DNA of 64,000 nt from Pseudomonas putida. GTDB taxonomy: Bacteria > Pseudomonadota > Gammaproteobacteria > Pseudomonadales > Pseudomonadaceae. The stretch spans positions 5,828,001 to 5,892,000 of the forward strand of contig NZ_CP039371.1 in NCBI RefSeq assembly GCF_005080685.1. Direction: 5' to 3'. Positions 49,608 to 58,923 of this stretch are shown here, one piece after another (position 1 is the first letter of the stretch; each line of letters begins with the position of its first letter). The notes beneath the pieces are model-generated. The model did not search any database. It saw nothing but the letters and a program-made list of their open reading frames with translations, and was not told the DNA's origin. The translations under genes and the position numbers were made by a program.

Positions 49608-50615
49608 TCAGACCAGCTCGGCCCGCTTCAACTCACTCTTCAGATACGCGTAGTACACCGGCCCCGCCACCACCCCAGGCAACCCGAACGCCGCCTCGAA
49701 TACCAGCATCGCCAGCAACAGCTCCCACGACTTGGCACTGATCTGCCCACCAACGATCCGCGCGTTGAGGAAATACTCGACCTTGTGGATGACGATCAAA
49801 TACCCCAACGCCGCCATCGCCACCCAGATCGACAGCGACAGCCCGACGATGGTGATCAGCGTGTTGGACATCAGGTTGCCGATCACCGGCAGCAGGCCCA
49901 GCAGGAACGTCAGCACGATCAAGGTCTTGGTCAACGGCAGGTGCACGCCGAACAGCGGCAGCACCACCGCCAGGAAGATGCCGGTGAAGGTGGTGTTGAG
50001 CAGCGAGATCTTGATCTGCGCGAAGACGATGTTGCGAAACGCCTGCACCAGCAGGTTCAAGCGCTCGAACAACGCCGCGGCCAGCGGCTTGCGCCGGGAA
50101 ATGTCGGGAATGCGCTGCAAGGCGACGATGGCGCCGAGGATCATGCCGATCAGCAAGGTGACGAACATGTGTGCCATGCCCTTGCCGACCAGCTGCAGTT
50201 CGCCCAGGTGGCTCTTCAACCAGTCGCCGATGGCAACCTTGAACTCGGCAGCGCTGGCTGGCAGGTAACCCTCGATGAACGGCGGCAACTGGCCACGGGC
50301 GCGCTCCACCAGGGCCATGAACTTGTCCAGCGAGGCTCCAGGGTTTTCCGCTTCGTGCAGCAGGAAACTGAACGCGCCAGCGATCAGCAAGGTCAGGGTG
50401 GTGACCACCAGGGTGCCGAGCAGCGCCACCGCCAGCCAGCGCGCGCGCTGCCCGGCGATCAGCGGCTGCAGGCGCGGGGTGAGCATGTTCACCAGCTCGA
50501 ACACCAGCAGCCCGGCCAACAGGCTGGGGAGCAATTTCAGGGGCAGCGCCAGCAACAGGCCGGCAAACACGATGATCCAACTGGCCAGGGTGATCTGGCG
50601 GGGGGTAAAGGTCAT
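49608..50615 (-). CDS. AI-2E family transporter (PerM/UPF0118)
   Basis: The product is 335 residues with about eight membrane helices, beginning ITLASWIIVFAGLLLALPLK. The family pattern of two N-terminal helix pairs, a soluble stretch (about 95-150) and a C-terminal helix bundle is visible, with LPVIGNLMSNTLITIVGLSL in the conserved region. Members have been linked to autoinducer-2 export or Na+/H+ exchange; substrate cannot be told here. It is convergent with yegD. Confidence 0.88.
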   Translation of the reverse strand: MTFTPRQITLASWIIVFAGLLLALPLKLLPSLLAGLLVFELVNMLTPRLQPLIAGQRARWLAVALLGTLVVTTLTLLIAGAFSFLLHEAENPGASLDKFMALVERARGQLPPFIEGYLPASAAEFKVAIGDWLKSHLGELQLVGKGMAHMFVTLLIGMILGAIVALQRIPDISRRKPLAAALFERLNLLVQAFRNIVFAQIKISLLNTTFTGIFLAVVLPLFGVHLPLTKTLIVLTFLLGLLPVIGNLMSNTLITIVGLSLSIWVAMAALGYLIVIHKVEYFLNARIVGGQISAKSWELLLAMLVFEAAFGLPGVVAGPVYYAYLKSELKRAELV

Positions 50616-50686
50616 ACAGCCTCAACGGCAGACAACAGGACAGATCCGCAGTCTGCCAGCCTTAGTCCTGCAGGCATAGGCGCAGC

Positions 50687-50971
50687 TCACTTCTTCTTCA
50701 GGCAGTCACTCATGAAGGCCTTGCGCTCGTCACCCTTGAGCGCCTTGGTGTTGGCATCGGCGTTGCAGGTTTTCATCTTCTCCTGCTGGGTCTGTGGGAC
50801 GTCCTTTTTCAGGCAGGTGCTCATGAACGCCTTGCGCTCATCGCCCTTGAGCGCCTTGGCGGTGGCATCGGCGTTGCAGGTTTTCATCTTCTCTTGCTGG
50901 GCAGTCGCTGCGAATCCTTGTGCACTGAACAGCACGGCCAGGACCAGCAATGGAGCGTGCAACATCTTCAT
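50687..50971 (-). CDS. PsiF-repeat protein
   Basis: The product is 94 residues with a signal peptide (LLVLAVLFSAQGFAA) and two PsiF repeats, each reading QQEKMKTCNADA then KALKGDERKAFMS and CLKK, with two cysteines per repeat. In E. coli psiF is phosphate-starvation inducible; the function is unknown. AGGAGA precedes the ATG at 50971. A periplasmic location is inferred. Confidence 0.9.
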   Translation of the reverse strand: MKMLHAPLLVLAVLFSAQGFAATAQQEKMKTCNADATAKALKGDERKAFMSTCLKKDVPQTQQEKMKTCNADANTKALKGDERKAFMSDCLKKK

Positions 50972-51110
50972 GGAGTGATCTCCTTGTCTCCGCGCCCGAT
51001 GCACGGGATGCGCCTGAAGTGTAGACAAATTTTTTTACATTCCATCGGGGCATCAACCTGCATACTGTGCGGCCAAGGCGCCTGCGCCAGCACGACGAGC
51101 CCCCTGCTGC

Positions 51111-51983
51111 ATGAACTACGCGTTTCCCCTGATCGCCATCCTCATCTGGGCCGGCAATACCGTGGTCACCAAGATGTCCGCCGGCGCCATCTTTCCCGCC
51201 GAGATCGGCTTCTATCGCTGGCTGCTGGCGGGCCTGCTGTTCACCCCGTTCCTGCTGCCCGCCACCTGGCGCAACCGCGCGGCGATCCGCCCGCACCTGG
51301 GCAAGATCGCCATCCTCAGCGTGCTGGGGATGGCCATGTACCAGAGCCTGGCCTACTTCGCCGCCGGCATCACCAGCGCCACCAACATGGGCATCATCCT
51401 GTCGCTGATGCCGCTGATGTCGCTGGCCCTCTCCATTGCCTGGCTGGGCCAGCGTCTGAGCTATGGCGCCCTGGTCGGCGCCTTGGTATCGCTGATCGGG
51501 GTGGTCACCGTGGTGTCCGCCGGCCACCCCAGCAACCTGCTGGCCCAGGGGCTCAACGGCGGCGACCTGCTGATGCTGCTTGCCACCGTGGCCTACGCCT
51601 TGTACAGCTTCCTGCTGAAAAAATGGCAGCTGCGCCTGCCGCCGATGCAGGTGCTGTACCTGCAGGTGCTGGTGGCTATCGTGGTATTGCTGCCGCTGTT
51701 CTTGCTCTCGGACAAGACCGGCCTGAACAGCCGCAACATCGGCCTGGTGCTGTATGCCTGCATGCTCGCCTCGATGATCGCCCCACTGGTCTGGATGCAG
51801 GCCGTGCATCGCCTGGGGCCAAGCCGCACGACCCTGTTCTTCAACCTGCTGCCGGTAGTGACGGCGGTGATCGCCGCAGGGGTGCTGGACGAACGCCTGG
51901 CCAGTTACCACCTCACCGGCGGCCTGCTGACCCTGGCCGGTGTGGTGCTGGCCGAGCGCTGGACCACACCCGTGCGCCGCTAG
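51111..51983 (+). CDS. EamA/DMT-family transporter
   Basis: The product is 290 residues with ten helices arranged as two EamA repeats (FPLIAILIWAGNTVVTKMSA at the start, DLLMLLATVAYALYSFLLKK at the midpoint). The family exports metabolites or amino acids; the substrate is unknown. Its 3' end overlaps the convergent lipase gene by 4 bases. Confidence 0.9.
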   Translation: MNYAFPLIAILIWAGNTVVTKMSAGAIFPAEIGFYRWLLAGLLFTPFLLPATWRNRAAIRPHLGKIAILSVLGMAMYQSLAYFAAGITSATNMGIILSLMPLMSLALSIAWLGQRLSYGALVGALVSLIGVVTVVSAGHPSNLLAQGLNGGDLLMLLATVAYALYSFLLKKWQLRLPPMQVLYLQVLVAIVVLLPLFLLSDKTGLNSRNIGLVLYACMLASMIAPLVWMQAVHRLGPSRTTLFFNLLPVVTAVIAAGVLDERLASYHLTGGLLTLAGVVLAERWTTPVRR

Positions 51984-52870
51984 AGGCCGGCGGCCTTGAG
52001 CCGGGCGGCGTGTTCGGTGAACAGGCGCAGCGGCTCGGCGCCCTTGCCCACGGCGCCAAGGGACTGGTTGACGATATCCAGGTGGTCGAGCGGGTAATCG
52101 TCGCCGATCACCTGCCCCAGGTGAGAGCTGAAGCGCCCGACCATGCCATCGCACTGGCCCTTTTCCTTGACGAAGCTGCGCGCGAACAGCCGGCAGAAAT
52201 AGCTGCTGCCATCGAAACGGTTGCGGCCCCGGTCGGTACGACCTGGCTGCACGGTGCCCGACCAGGAGTAATAGCGTACGCCGTCGACCTCGGCCGGCCC
52301 CTGGCCGCCCCAGGTCTCGGGCAGACCCTGTGGATAAGCCTGGTTGAACAGTGCTACCCCGGCGCTGGTCAAGGACTGGTGCGAGGCATGCACATCGAGG
52401 GGTAGCGACTCGCGGCGCCAACCGGTCTCCAGCCACATCTGCAGCCGTGCCCAGGCGTACAGCACCGCCCTGAGCAAGCGCCCCCGCGGTGAGTCTCCCG
52501 GTGCCGAGCGCGAGAGGTGGTCGGCCAGTTCCGAGCCATGGTTGGGGCCGGCCACCGAGGTCACCGAGGCGACTCGCCAGGGGCGCTTGGCCGCGGCGTA
52601 GCGGGCATTGAGGGCGCCCTGGCTGTGGCCGATCAGGTTGACCTTGGCAGCGCCAGTGCGCTGGCAGATGTCTTCGATGATCGCCAGCAGTTGCTCACCC
52701 CGCACCTCGTTGGAATGCAGCGGCGAGACCTGTACCGGAAACACCTGCGCCCCACCCTTGCGCAGCGCCGGCACGATGCCGAACCAGTACGGGTAGAGCA
52801 GCACGCGAACGAAGCCGAGCATGCCCGGCACCAGCACCAACGGGTATCGCGTAGCCAGTTCCCGACTCAT
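51980..52870 (-). CDS. Triacylglycerol lipase-like alpha/beta hydrolase
   Basis: The product is 296 residues. It starts near PLVLVPGMLGF, has the nucleophile elbow GHSQGA and, near the C-terminus, the Asp and His region (DDYPLDHLDIVNQ). This resembles the secreted lipase LipA family of Pseudomonas, but no clear signal peptide is present, so it may be intracellular. The ATG at 52870 is chosen because of a purine-rich site just upstream; ATG 52900 would add ten residues. Confidence 0.85.
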   Translation of the reverse strand: MSRELATRYPLVLVPGMLGFVRVLLYPYWFGIVPALRKGGAQVFPVQVSPLHSNEVRGEQLLAIIEDICQRTGAAKVNLIGHSQGALNARYAAAKRPWRVASVTSVAGPNHGSELADHLSRSAPGDSPRGRLLRAVLYAWARLQMWLETGWRRESLPLDVHASHQSLTSAGVALFNQAYPQGLPETWGGQGPAEVDGVRYYSWSGTVQPGRTDRGRNRFDGSSYFCRLFARSFVKEKGQCDGMVGRFSSHLGQVIGDDYPLDHLDIVNQSLGAVGKGAEPLRLFTEHAARLKAAGL

Positions 52871-52994
52871 GCCCCAGCCCCTTCCAATGGATGCAGGCAT
52901 CACCTTAGCTTGCGGCCAATGGCTATCGCAATCGAACTCCCGGCGCCGCGTGAGGTTCCAAACCTGAACAGACCCTTGAGCAAGGAGCGGGACC

Positions 52995-53336
52995 ATGTAC
53001 AAGCAGACCCTGGCAGTCCTTCTGGCTAGCGCCACCCTCGCCGCCTGCGGCAGCCGCCCGGAAAACCCGGTGGACTACGTCACCTACCGCGACGAGCCGC
53101 TGGTCAAGCAGGTCGAGAACGGCATGACCATGCAGAAGGTCATCGCCATCGGCGGCAGTCCGTCCAACGCCATCGATCTGCCCCACGGCGGCATCTGCAA
53201 CGACTACATCCTCAACCGTGACGGCCACCAGCAGCCCTACTACGTGCGCTTCGACGCTACCGGGCATGTCGACGCCAAGGGTTTCAAGACCTGTAAACAA
53301 CGCCAAGAAGACAGCGACGCCGCCCACGGCGCGTAA
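52995..53336 (+). CDS. osmE: OsmE-like small outer-membrane lipoprotein
   Basis: The product is 113 residues with a lipoprotein signal (LAVLLASATLAAC, lipidated Cys18) followed by a SmpA/OmlA-like domain (VENGMTMQKVIAIGGSPSN). In E. coli osmE is osmotically induced. AAGGAG precedes the start. Confidence 0.85.
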   Translation: MYKQTLAVLLASATLAACGSRPENPVDYVTYRDEPLVKQVENGMTMQKVIAIGGSPSNAIDLPHGGICNDYILNRDGHQQPYYVRFDATGHVDAKGFKTCKQRQEDSDAAHGA

Positions 53337-53381
53337 GTCTCGAGACATCCCATGACCACCCTGATTCTTTCGGAGATGAAC

Positions 53382-53912
53382 ATGAACGCCACTGAACTGA
53401 CCGATGTGCAGACCCTGCGCCAGCGTGCCCGCCAGCATGTGGAAAACGGCGCCGTGACCGAGGGTTACCATGCCGACCGCGAGCGCATCATCACCCTGCT
53501 CAACGAATCCCTGGCCACCGAGCTGGTCTGCGTGCTGCGCTACAAGCGTCATTACTTCATGGCCAGCGGCATCAAGGCGAGCGTGGCGGCAGCGGAATTT
53601 CTCGAGCATGCCAACCAGGAAAGCGAACACGCCGACAAACTGGCCGAACGCATCGTGCAGCTTGGCGGCGAGCCAGACTTCAACCCGGACAACCTGAGCA
53701 AGAACTCCCATGCCCAGTACGTCGCGGGCAGCTCGCTGAAGGAAATGGTCCTCGAGGACCTGGTGGCCGAGCGTATCGCCATCGACAGCTACCGCGAGAT
53801 CATCCAGTACATCGGCGACAAGGATCCGACCACGCGGCGTATTTTCGAGGACATCCTGGCCCAGGAAGAGGAGCACGCCGACGATATGTCGGACTTGCTG
53901 CAAGGGCTGTGA
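53382..53912 (+). CDS. Ferritin-like (bacterioferritin-type) protein
   Basis: The product is 176 residues, a four-helix ferritin-like domain. Probable di-iron ligands are visible: LATELVCVLRYKRHY, HANQESEHADKLAERI, DLVAERIAIDSYREI and ILAQEEEHADD. The set resembles bacterioferritin and related iron-handling or DNA-protection proteins. The ATG at 53382 is chosen because GGAG lies 6 bp upstream; ATGs at 53352 and 53376 are in frame. A strong terminator follows. Confidence 0.88.
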   Translation: MNATELTDVQTLRQRARQHVENGAVTEGYHADRERIITLLNESLATELVCVLRYKRHYFMASGIKASVAAAEFLEHANQESEHADKLAERIVQLGGEPDFNPDNLSKNSHAQYVAGSSLKEMVLEDLVAERIAIDSYREIIQYIGDKDPTTRRIFEDILAQEEEHADDMSDLLQGL

Positions 53913-53917
53913 TCACC

Positions 53918-53945
53918 AAGGGCCGCTTTCGCGGCCTTTTTTTTA
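53918..53945 (+). terminator. Intrinsic terminator after the ferritin-like gene
   Basis: AAGGGCCGC-TTTC-GCGGCCTTTTTTTT: an 8-bp stem with TTTC loop and eight T residues. It lies between convergent genes and may serve both strands. Confidence 0.93.
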
Positions 53946-53972
53946 CCCGTTTGCCGGCAACGCCAGCGTCCT

Positions 53973-56038
53973 TTACTTCTTGCCCTTCACTGCAGCCGGC
54001 GCCTTGCCGGCTTTCATCTGCTCGAGCAACGGCGTGCACTGGTTGGGCTCGTCGCCGCTGCTCGGCGCAATCAACGCCAGCAGCCCTGCCGCCGGCCCCA
54101 CCGCCACACCCAAGGCCACCATTCCCGCGCCTCGCAGTGCCAAAGGCACGGCCTGGACCCCCGCGCCCGGCTTGGCGAACGGCCCGCGAACGTAAAGCGG
54201 CGAACGCAGCGAGAACAGCCGCAGGCCCTTGGATTCGGGTGTGATCTTCAGGTCCAACTGTTCGCTGGCGAAGTTGGCGGTGCCGTCGATGTGGATGATC
54301 GCGTTCTCGGTATCGAAGATGAACAGCCGGGTAGTGGCAAGGCCATCCTTGATGCCCACGTCCGCCGCCGCGCAGTTGATCTTCACGTCTTCGTCGCCGA
54401 ACAGTTTGCCGACCACATAGTTGCCCACGTTGAGCCCGGCAATCTCCATCAGGCTGCGGCTGATGGCACCATCGTTGATCAACATGCGCAGGTCACCATT
54501 GGCCGTGCCGAGCAAGGCCGCCACCGAGTTGCCCCGACCGCGGATGTCGGCATCGCCGTTGAGCTGACCGAAGCTGGTCTGCATGGGCGCGAACCCTGGG
54601 AACAGCTCCTTGAGCTTGAACCCCCGCGCGGTCAGCTTGGCATGGCCTTGCAGCGGTACGCTGCGGCCATCCAGGCGAATCATCGAAGCGAGGTTGCCTC
54701 CTGCCACGCCAAAGCGCAGGGGCTGCAAGCGCAGCAGGCCGTCGTCGAGAATCACATGGGCCGACAGGTCGTTGAACGGCAGCTTCTCGCTGTGCACGAT
54801 GCGCTTGCCGGCGAAGGTGACGTCGGCGTCCATGGCGCGCCAGCGTTCGGTACGGAACTCTTCCACCGGCAGTACCTTGCCGGTCGGCTGCTTGCTGGCA
54901 CCGCCCGGGCCTTCTGCTCGGCATTGGAATCGGCGCCGATCAGCGGCGCCAGGTCCTTGAACAGCAACTGGTTGGACACCAGGTTACCCGACAGTTTGGG
55001 GCGCGGCTGGCTGGCGACGAAGGACAGGTCACCATGGATGTCGCTGTCGCCGATCTTGCCGTTGAAACCTTGGTAATCGAAGGTGGCGCCTTGCGCTGCA
55101 TGCAGGTTGGCGCGCAGATGGCCATCGGTGGAATAGGCCGGGGTGTCCGGCAGGGTCACGCCGGTCAATGGGTAGAGGTTGCCCAGGCTCGCGCCCGACA
55201 GCCGCAGGCGCAGGTCCAGCGCGCCAAGGTTGCGCGGGTCGGTCAGGGTGCCGGCCAGGACCACGTGGGTATCGGCGATGCGCACGTCGGCCTGCAGCGG
55301 GAACGGCTGCTTGGCGTCCTGCAGCGCCAGCAGGCCACCGATCTTGCCGGTACCGGACACCGGCTGGTTCTTGTAGCGGCCCTCGGCCTTGAGCCCGAAC
55401 GCATAGTCCTGGGCGCCGCCGGCCTTCTCCGCACTGGCCTTGCCGACGATCTCGCTGAACGGGATCGGCTTGCCGAGCGGGTCGATCTGCACCTTCATGC
55501 GGGTTTTCAGGGTCTGGTCGTCGAAGCTGACATTGCCTTGGTCGAAGCCGATGGCGCCGATGTCCAGCTGCCACTTCGAGGGTTCTTCGTTTTCGTCCTT
55601 GGGGCCGAAGTCGAAGGTCCAGTTGGCCCGGCCATCGGCCAGGCGGGTCAGGCTGGCGGTGGGCTTGGTCAGGTCGACACGTGGGATGACGATCTGCTGG
55701 AACACCAGCGGCAGCGGCGCCAGGCGGAATTCGACGCGCTCAAGGCCCGCCATCTGCGGCTCCTTGAGCCAGTCTGGGTTGCCCAGGGTGATGTCCTCGG
55801 CGATGAAGTGCGGCCATGGCACCCAGGCGCGCCAGCCGCCTTCCTCGGGTTCGGTGCGCCACTTCACGGCGAGGTTGCCGTTGATCGCGAAGGGCCGGTG
55901 CAGGGCCTCGGAGACCTTGTCGTTCAACATCGGCTTGACGCGGTTCCAGTCGAAGGTAGCGATCAGCACCACCAGGATGGCCAGCAGGGTCAATAGGCTG
56001 GCGAGGGTCCAGACGAGGATTCTGGCGGGACGCGTCAT
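53973..56038 (-). pseudogene. asmA: AsmA-family protein, interrupted by a one-base frameshift
   Basis: The upstream part (56038 to about 54907) starts with one membrane helix (ILVWTLASLLTLLAILVVLIA cut short here) and continues FDWNRVKPMLNDKVSEALHR, typical of AsmA. The downstream part (to 53973) continues the AsmA C-terminal domain (LPFNDLSAHVILDDGLLRL, ALLGTANGDLRMLINDGA). The two join only if one G/C base is added near 54904-54909, giving QKAR then GGASKQPTGKVLPVEEF. The restored protein would have about 688 residues. AsmA-type proteins help move lipids between membranes. AAGGAG precedes the ATG. Real mutation and sequencing error are both possible. Confidence 0.87.
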
Positions 56039-56386
56039 TGCGTTGTTCTCCTTTCGACACGGCACGAAACGGGTGCGGCGGTGACCTAGATGGCTCTTGA
56101 TAAATGGGACTGATGAAAGCCCCGAGGGTTTTATCGCGGCGCCATGATAGCCAATGTTTTTTGCCTTTTTGCTCAGCTTTGCTTCTGGACAAAGGTAGCA
56201 TCCAGGCTTGGCCCGCCTACCAGCACATGGCCACTATCACCCCTGCAAGGCCCTACCCAGAGCCTTCGCGAGACGCTATCAATCGCGTCGATTGTTACCA
56301 TTACCCGGATGAACTTTTCTCTGGCGGGGGCGCGCGTAGCATTGGCTTCGTACCCACTTTCCTGCCCCCCAGAGGAGCACCGAGAC

Positions 56387-56839
56387 ATGAAACGCCATCT
56401 GCTGACCCTTACCCTGTCCATCCTCGCCGCCAACGCATTCGCCATGCCGGCCGATGACCAAGCACTGACTTCCGAAGCGCGTTCGAGCGCCGCCGCCGTT
56501 GCCCAACCGCTGAAAACCGTTGCCGAAGGCGGTTCTGATCGTCTGATCGAGCGTTCGAGTCGAGTAGCAGAGGGTGGCTCCGATCGCCTGATCGAACGCT
56601 CTGGTCGCGTCGCCGAAGGTGGCTCCGATCGCCTGATCGAGCGCTCTGGCCGCGTCGCCGAGGGTGGCTCCGATCGCCTCATCGAACGTTCCGGTCGCGT
56701 CGCCGAGGGTGGCTCCGATCGCCTCATCGAACGTTCCGGTCGCGTCGCCGAAGGTGGCTCCGATCGCCTCATCGAACGCTCTGGCCGCGTCGCCGAGGGT
56801 GGCTCCGATCGCCTGGTCGAACTCAGCCACATGAGCTGA
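56387..56839 (+). CDS. Secreted protein made of seven 15-residue repeats
   Basis: The product is 150 residues: a signal peptide (LLTLTLSILAANAFA), a short linker, then seven tandem copies of VAEGGSDRLIERSGR (the first ends SSR, the last LVELSHMS). The coding DNA repeats with a 45-bp period and silent differences between copies. I do not recognise an established function; similar repeat proteins occur in other Pseudomonas. GAGGAG lies 10 bp before the ATG, and a strong terminator follows. Probably periplasmic or secreted, and highly charged. Confidence 0.85.
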   Translation: MKRHLLTLTLSILAANAFAMPADDQALTSEARSSAAAVAQPLKTVAEGGSDRLIERSSRVAEGGSDRLIERSGRVAEGGSDRLIERSGRVAEGGSDRLIERSGRVAEGGSDRLIERSGRVAEGGSDRLIERSGRVAEGGSDRLVELSHMS

Positions 56840-56888
56840 TCGCCATGGCCGAGAAGAACAACCCACCCAATCGCGCCTGCTCCCCTCC

Positions 56889-56921
56889 AAGCCCGGTCCA
56901 TTGACCGGGCTTCGTTTTTTT
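56889..56921 (+). terminator. Intrinsic terminator after the repeat-protein gene
   Basis: AAGCCCGGTC-CATT-GACCGGGCTT then CG and seven T: a 10-bp perfect stem. Confidence 0.94.
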
Positions 56922-56962
56922 ATCTAGAGTGCCGAGCCTCAACCGCCAAAGAAGCGTGCCCC

Positions 56963-57595
56963 ATGCTGCCGCGTGCCGAACAGAAGCTACAGACCCGCCA
57001 GGCCCTGCTCGATGCTGCCTGCCAGCTGATGGAGAGCGGCCGCGGGTTCGGCAGCATCAGCCTGCGTGAAGTGGCCAAGGCTGCAGGCATCGTGCCGACC
57101 GGATTCTACCGCCACTTTCCCGATATGGACGCCCTGGGCCTGGCCTTGGTGGCCGAGGTCGACACCACTTTCCGCCAGACCATCCGCCTGGTCCGCCACA
57201 ACGAACTCGAAATGGGCGGCATCACCGATGCCTCGGTGCGGATCTTCCTCGACGTGGTAGCCGCCCACCATGCCCAGTTCCTGTTCCTGGCCCGCGAGCA
57301 GTACGGCGGCTCGCAGGCGGTGCGCCAGGCGATCGCCCGCCTGCGCCAGGACATCAGTGACGACCTGGCCACCGATCTTGCGCGGATGCAGCGCTGGCAG
57401 CACCTCGACGGCGCGGCACTGGCGGTGATGGCCGACCTGGTGGTGAAGACCGTGTTCGCCACCTTGCCCGAGCTGATCGACAGCTCCGGACCAGGTTATC
57501 CACAGGCCTTGAGCGCGCAGGAAAAGATCACCCAGCAGCTGCGCTTCATTTTCGTCGGGGCGCGGTATTGGCAAGGGCTGGGCAGCCCCGGTTGA
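56963..57595 (+). CDS. desT: TetR-family regulator, DesT/FabR type
   Basis: The product is 210 residues. The N-terminal helix-turn-helix region (ISLREVAKAAGIVPTGFYRHF) closely resembles DesT, the regulator of fatty acid desaturase genes in Pseudomonas, which senses the saturated/unsaturated acyl-CoA ratio. No desaturase gene is next to it here, so the target is inferred only from similarity. Confidence 0.72.
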   Translation: MLPRAEQKLQTRQALLDAACQLMESGRGFGSISLREVAKAAGIVPTGFYRHFPDMDALGLALVAEVDTTFRQTIRLVRHNELEMGGITDASVRIFLDVVAAHHAQFLFLAREQYGGSQAVRQAIARLRQDISDDLATDLARMQRWQHLDGAALAVMADLVVKTVFATLPELIDSSGPGYPQALSAQEKITQQLRFIFVGARYWQGLGSPG

Positions 57596-57609
57596 TCTGT
57601 CGCACCAAT

Positions 57610-57684
57610 CGGCCCTATCGCCGGTAAGCCGACGCCTGCACATACAACCCGCCTCGGTAGGAGCCGGCTTGCCGGCGACAGGGT
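57610..57684. repeat. Inverted REP-like pair after the TetR gene
   Basis: GGCCCTATCGCCGGTAAGCC and GGAGCCGGCTTGCCGGCGAC face each other. This is the CGCCGGCAAGCCGGCG REP variant, also seen after livF. Confidence 0.8.
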
Positions 57685-57751
57685 CCGCACAGACACCCCA
57701 CAATCACGTTCTGCTACCATGGCGCACTGCCCGATTGCGACGAGCGCCTTC

Positions 57752-58849
57752 ATGTCCGACCCCCGCCTTACCCTGCCCGAACTGGCTCGCTTCAACCAGC
57801 ACTTTGCCCAACGCATCGTGCCGCTGTGGCAAGGCCCAGGCTGGAACGCCGAAATAGCCCTGCCCTACGAGGCACTGGACGCCGAGCACCGGCCACTGCC
57901 CGTGCAGCGCTACCGGGCCATGGCCTGCGCCCGCCAGCTGTACCTGTTCAGCAGCCGCATCGAGCAACCGGGCGCAGCGCAGCGGGCAGCCGCGCTGTTC
58001 CGCTCGCTGCAAAAGCACTTCCACGACGCCGAGCACGGTGGCTGGTTCTACAGCATCGATGCCGCCGGCAAACCGCTGGATCGGCGCAAGGACCTCTACA
58101 CCCACGCGTTCATCGTCTTCGCCTGCGCGCACTACTGGGGCAAGAGTGGTGACAGCCTGGTGGAATCCACGCTCAATGCGGCCCTCGAAGTGATTGCCCA
58201 GCAGTTCGCCCGCGACGACGGCCTCTACGAGGCAAGCCTTGCCGAGGACTGGGCCGATCTTGCCAGCGGCCCGCTGCAGAACCCGCAAATGCATCTGGCC
58301 GAGGCCTTTCTGCAGGTGCTCGCCGTGCGCGACGATCCAGCGGTCCGCCAGGCGTTGTTGCAATTGTGCGAAGCGTTGCAGGCGCATTTCATCGACCCCC
58401 AGCACGGCCTGATGCTGGAGAAGCCTCGCGGGGCTGTGGATAACTGGTTCGAGCCAGGCCACCAGTTCGAGTGGTTCTACCTTCTGGACACCTCACCCCT
58501 GCTGCGAGGCACTGCCCTGCACAGCTCCATCGACCGCGCCTTCGCCTTTGCCGAACAGTGGGGTGTGAAGGATTCGGCGGTGCTGGCAATGCTCGATGTG
58601 GAAGGCAACGTGCTCGATGCCACCCAGCGCATCTGGGCCCAGGCTGAGTACCTGCGGGCGCTGGCGCTGCGCCCTGGCAACGAGGCGAAGTTGCGCACCC
58701 AGCTAGAGGCGTTGGCAACGCGCTTCCTGCACGAGGGAGGTTGGCATGAGTGCCGCGATGGTGCTGGAGCGGTCAGTCGGCACGACATGCCTTCGACCAC
58801 GCCCTATCACTTGGCGACCTGTCTTGAGGGGCTGATCGGCGCCGGCTGA
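57752..58849 (+). CDS. AGE-family sugar isomerase/epimerase
   Basis: The product is 365 residues with the alpha/alpha-barrel motifs of the N-acylglucosamine 2-epimerase/mannose isomerase family: HGGWFYSIDAAGKPLDRRKD, THAFIVFACAHYW, QNPQMHLAEAFL, NWFEPGHQFEWFYLL and GWHECRD. The conserved histidines (HxFxxFA-like, GHxxEW) are present. Mannose isomerase or YihS-type activity is more likely than acylglucosamine epimerisation, but specificity cannot be read from sequence. Confidence 0.85.
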   Translation: MSDPRLTLPELARFNQHFAQRIVPLWQGPGWNAEIALPYEALDAEHRPLPVQRYRAMACARQLYLFSSRIEQPGAAQRAAALFRSLQKHFHDAEHGGWFYSIDAAGKPLDRRKDLYTHAFIVFACAHYWGKSGDSLVESTLNAALEVIAQQFARDDGLYEASLAEDWADLASGPLQNPQMHLAEAFLQVLAVRDDPAVRQALLQLCEALQAHFIDPQHGLMLEKPRGAVDNWFEPGHQFEWFYLLDTSPLLRGTALHSSIDRAFAFAEQWGVKDSAVLAMLDVEGNVLDATQRIWAQAEYLRALALRPGNEAKLRTQLEALATRFLHEGGWHECRDGAGAVSRHDMPSTTPYHLATCLEGLIGAG

Positions 58850-58895
58850 CCTGGCATTTCTGCCAGTTCCGATCCTGTAGACGGGTTGTTAGATT

Positions 58896-58920
58896 GAAGG
58901 CTCCACAGTCGGGAGCCTTC
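58896..58920 (+). promoter_or_regulatory. Hairpin that encloses the ribosome site of the next gene
   Basis: GAAGGCTCC pairs with GGAGCCTTC (9 bp, 7-base loop), and the right arm contains the GGGAG Shine-Dalgarno sequence of the gene starting at 58924. It could limit translation or be the end of the previous transcript; no T run follows. Confidence 0.6.
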
Positions 58921-58923
58921 ATC

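Noticed and set aside
49548..50978. 476-residue Gln/Arg/His-rich frame opposite the AI-2E transporter and the PsiF-like gene
   Set aside because: Antisense to two real genes, low-complexity composition, and starting inside a REP pair.
56520..56830. 45-bp DNA repeats as a CRISPR or non-coding repeat
   Set aside because: The repeats keep one reading frame with mostly silent differences, after a signal peptide and ribosome site, so they are coding.
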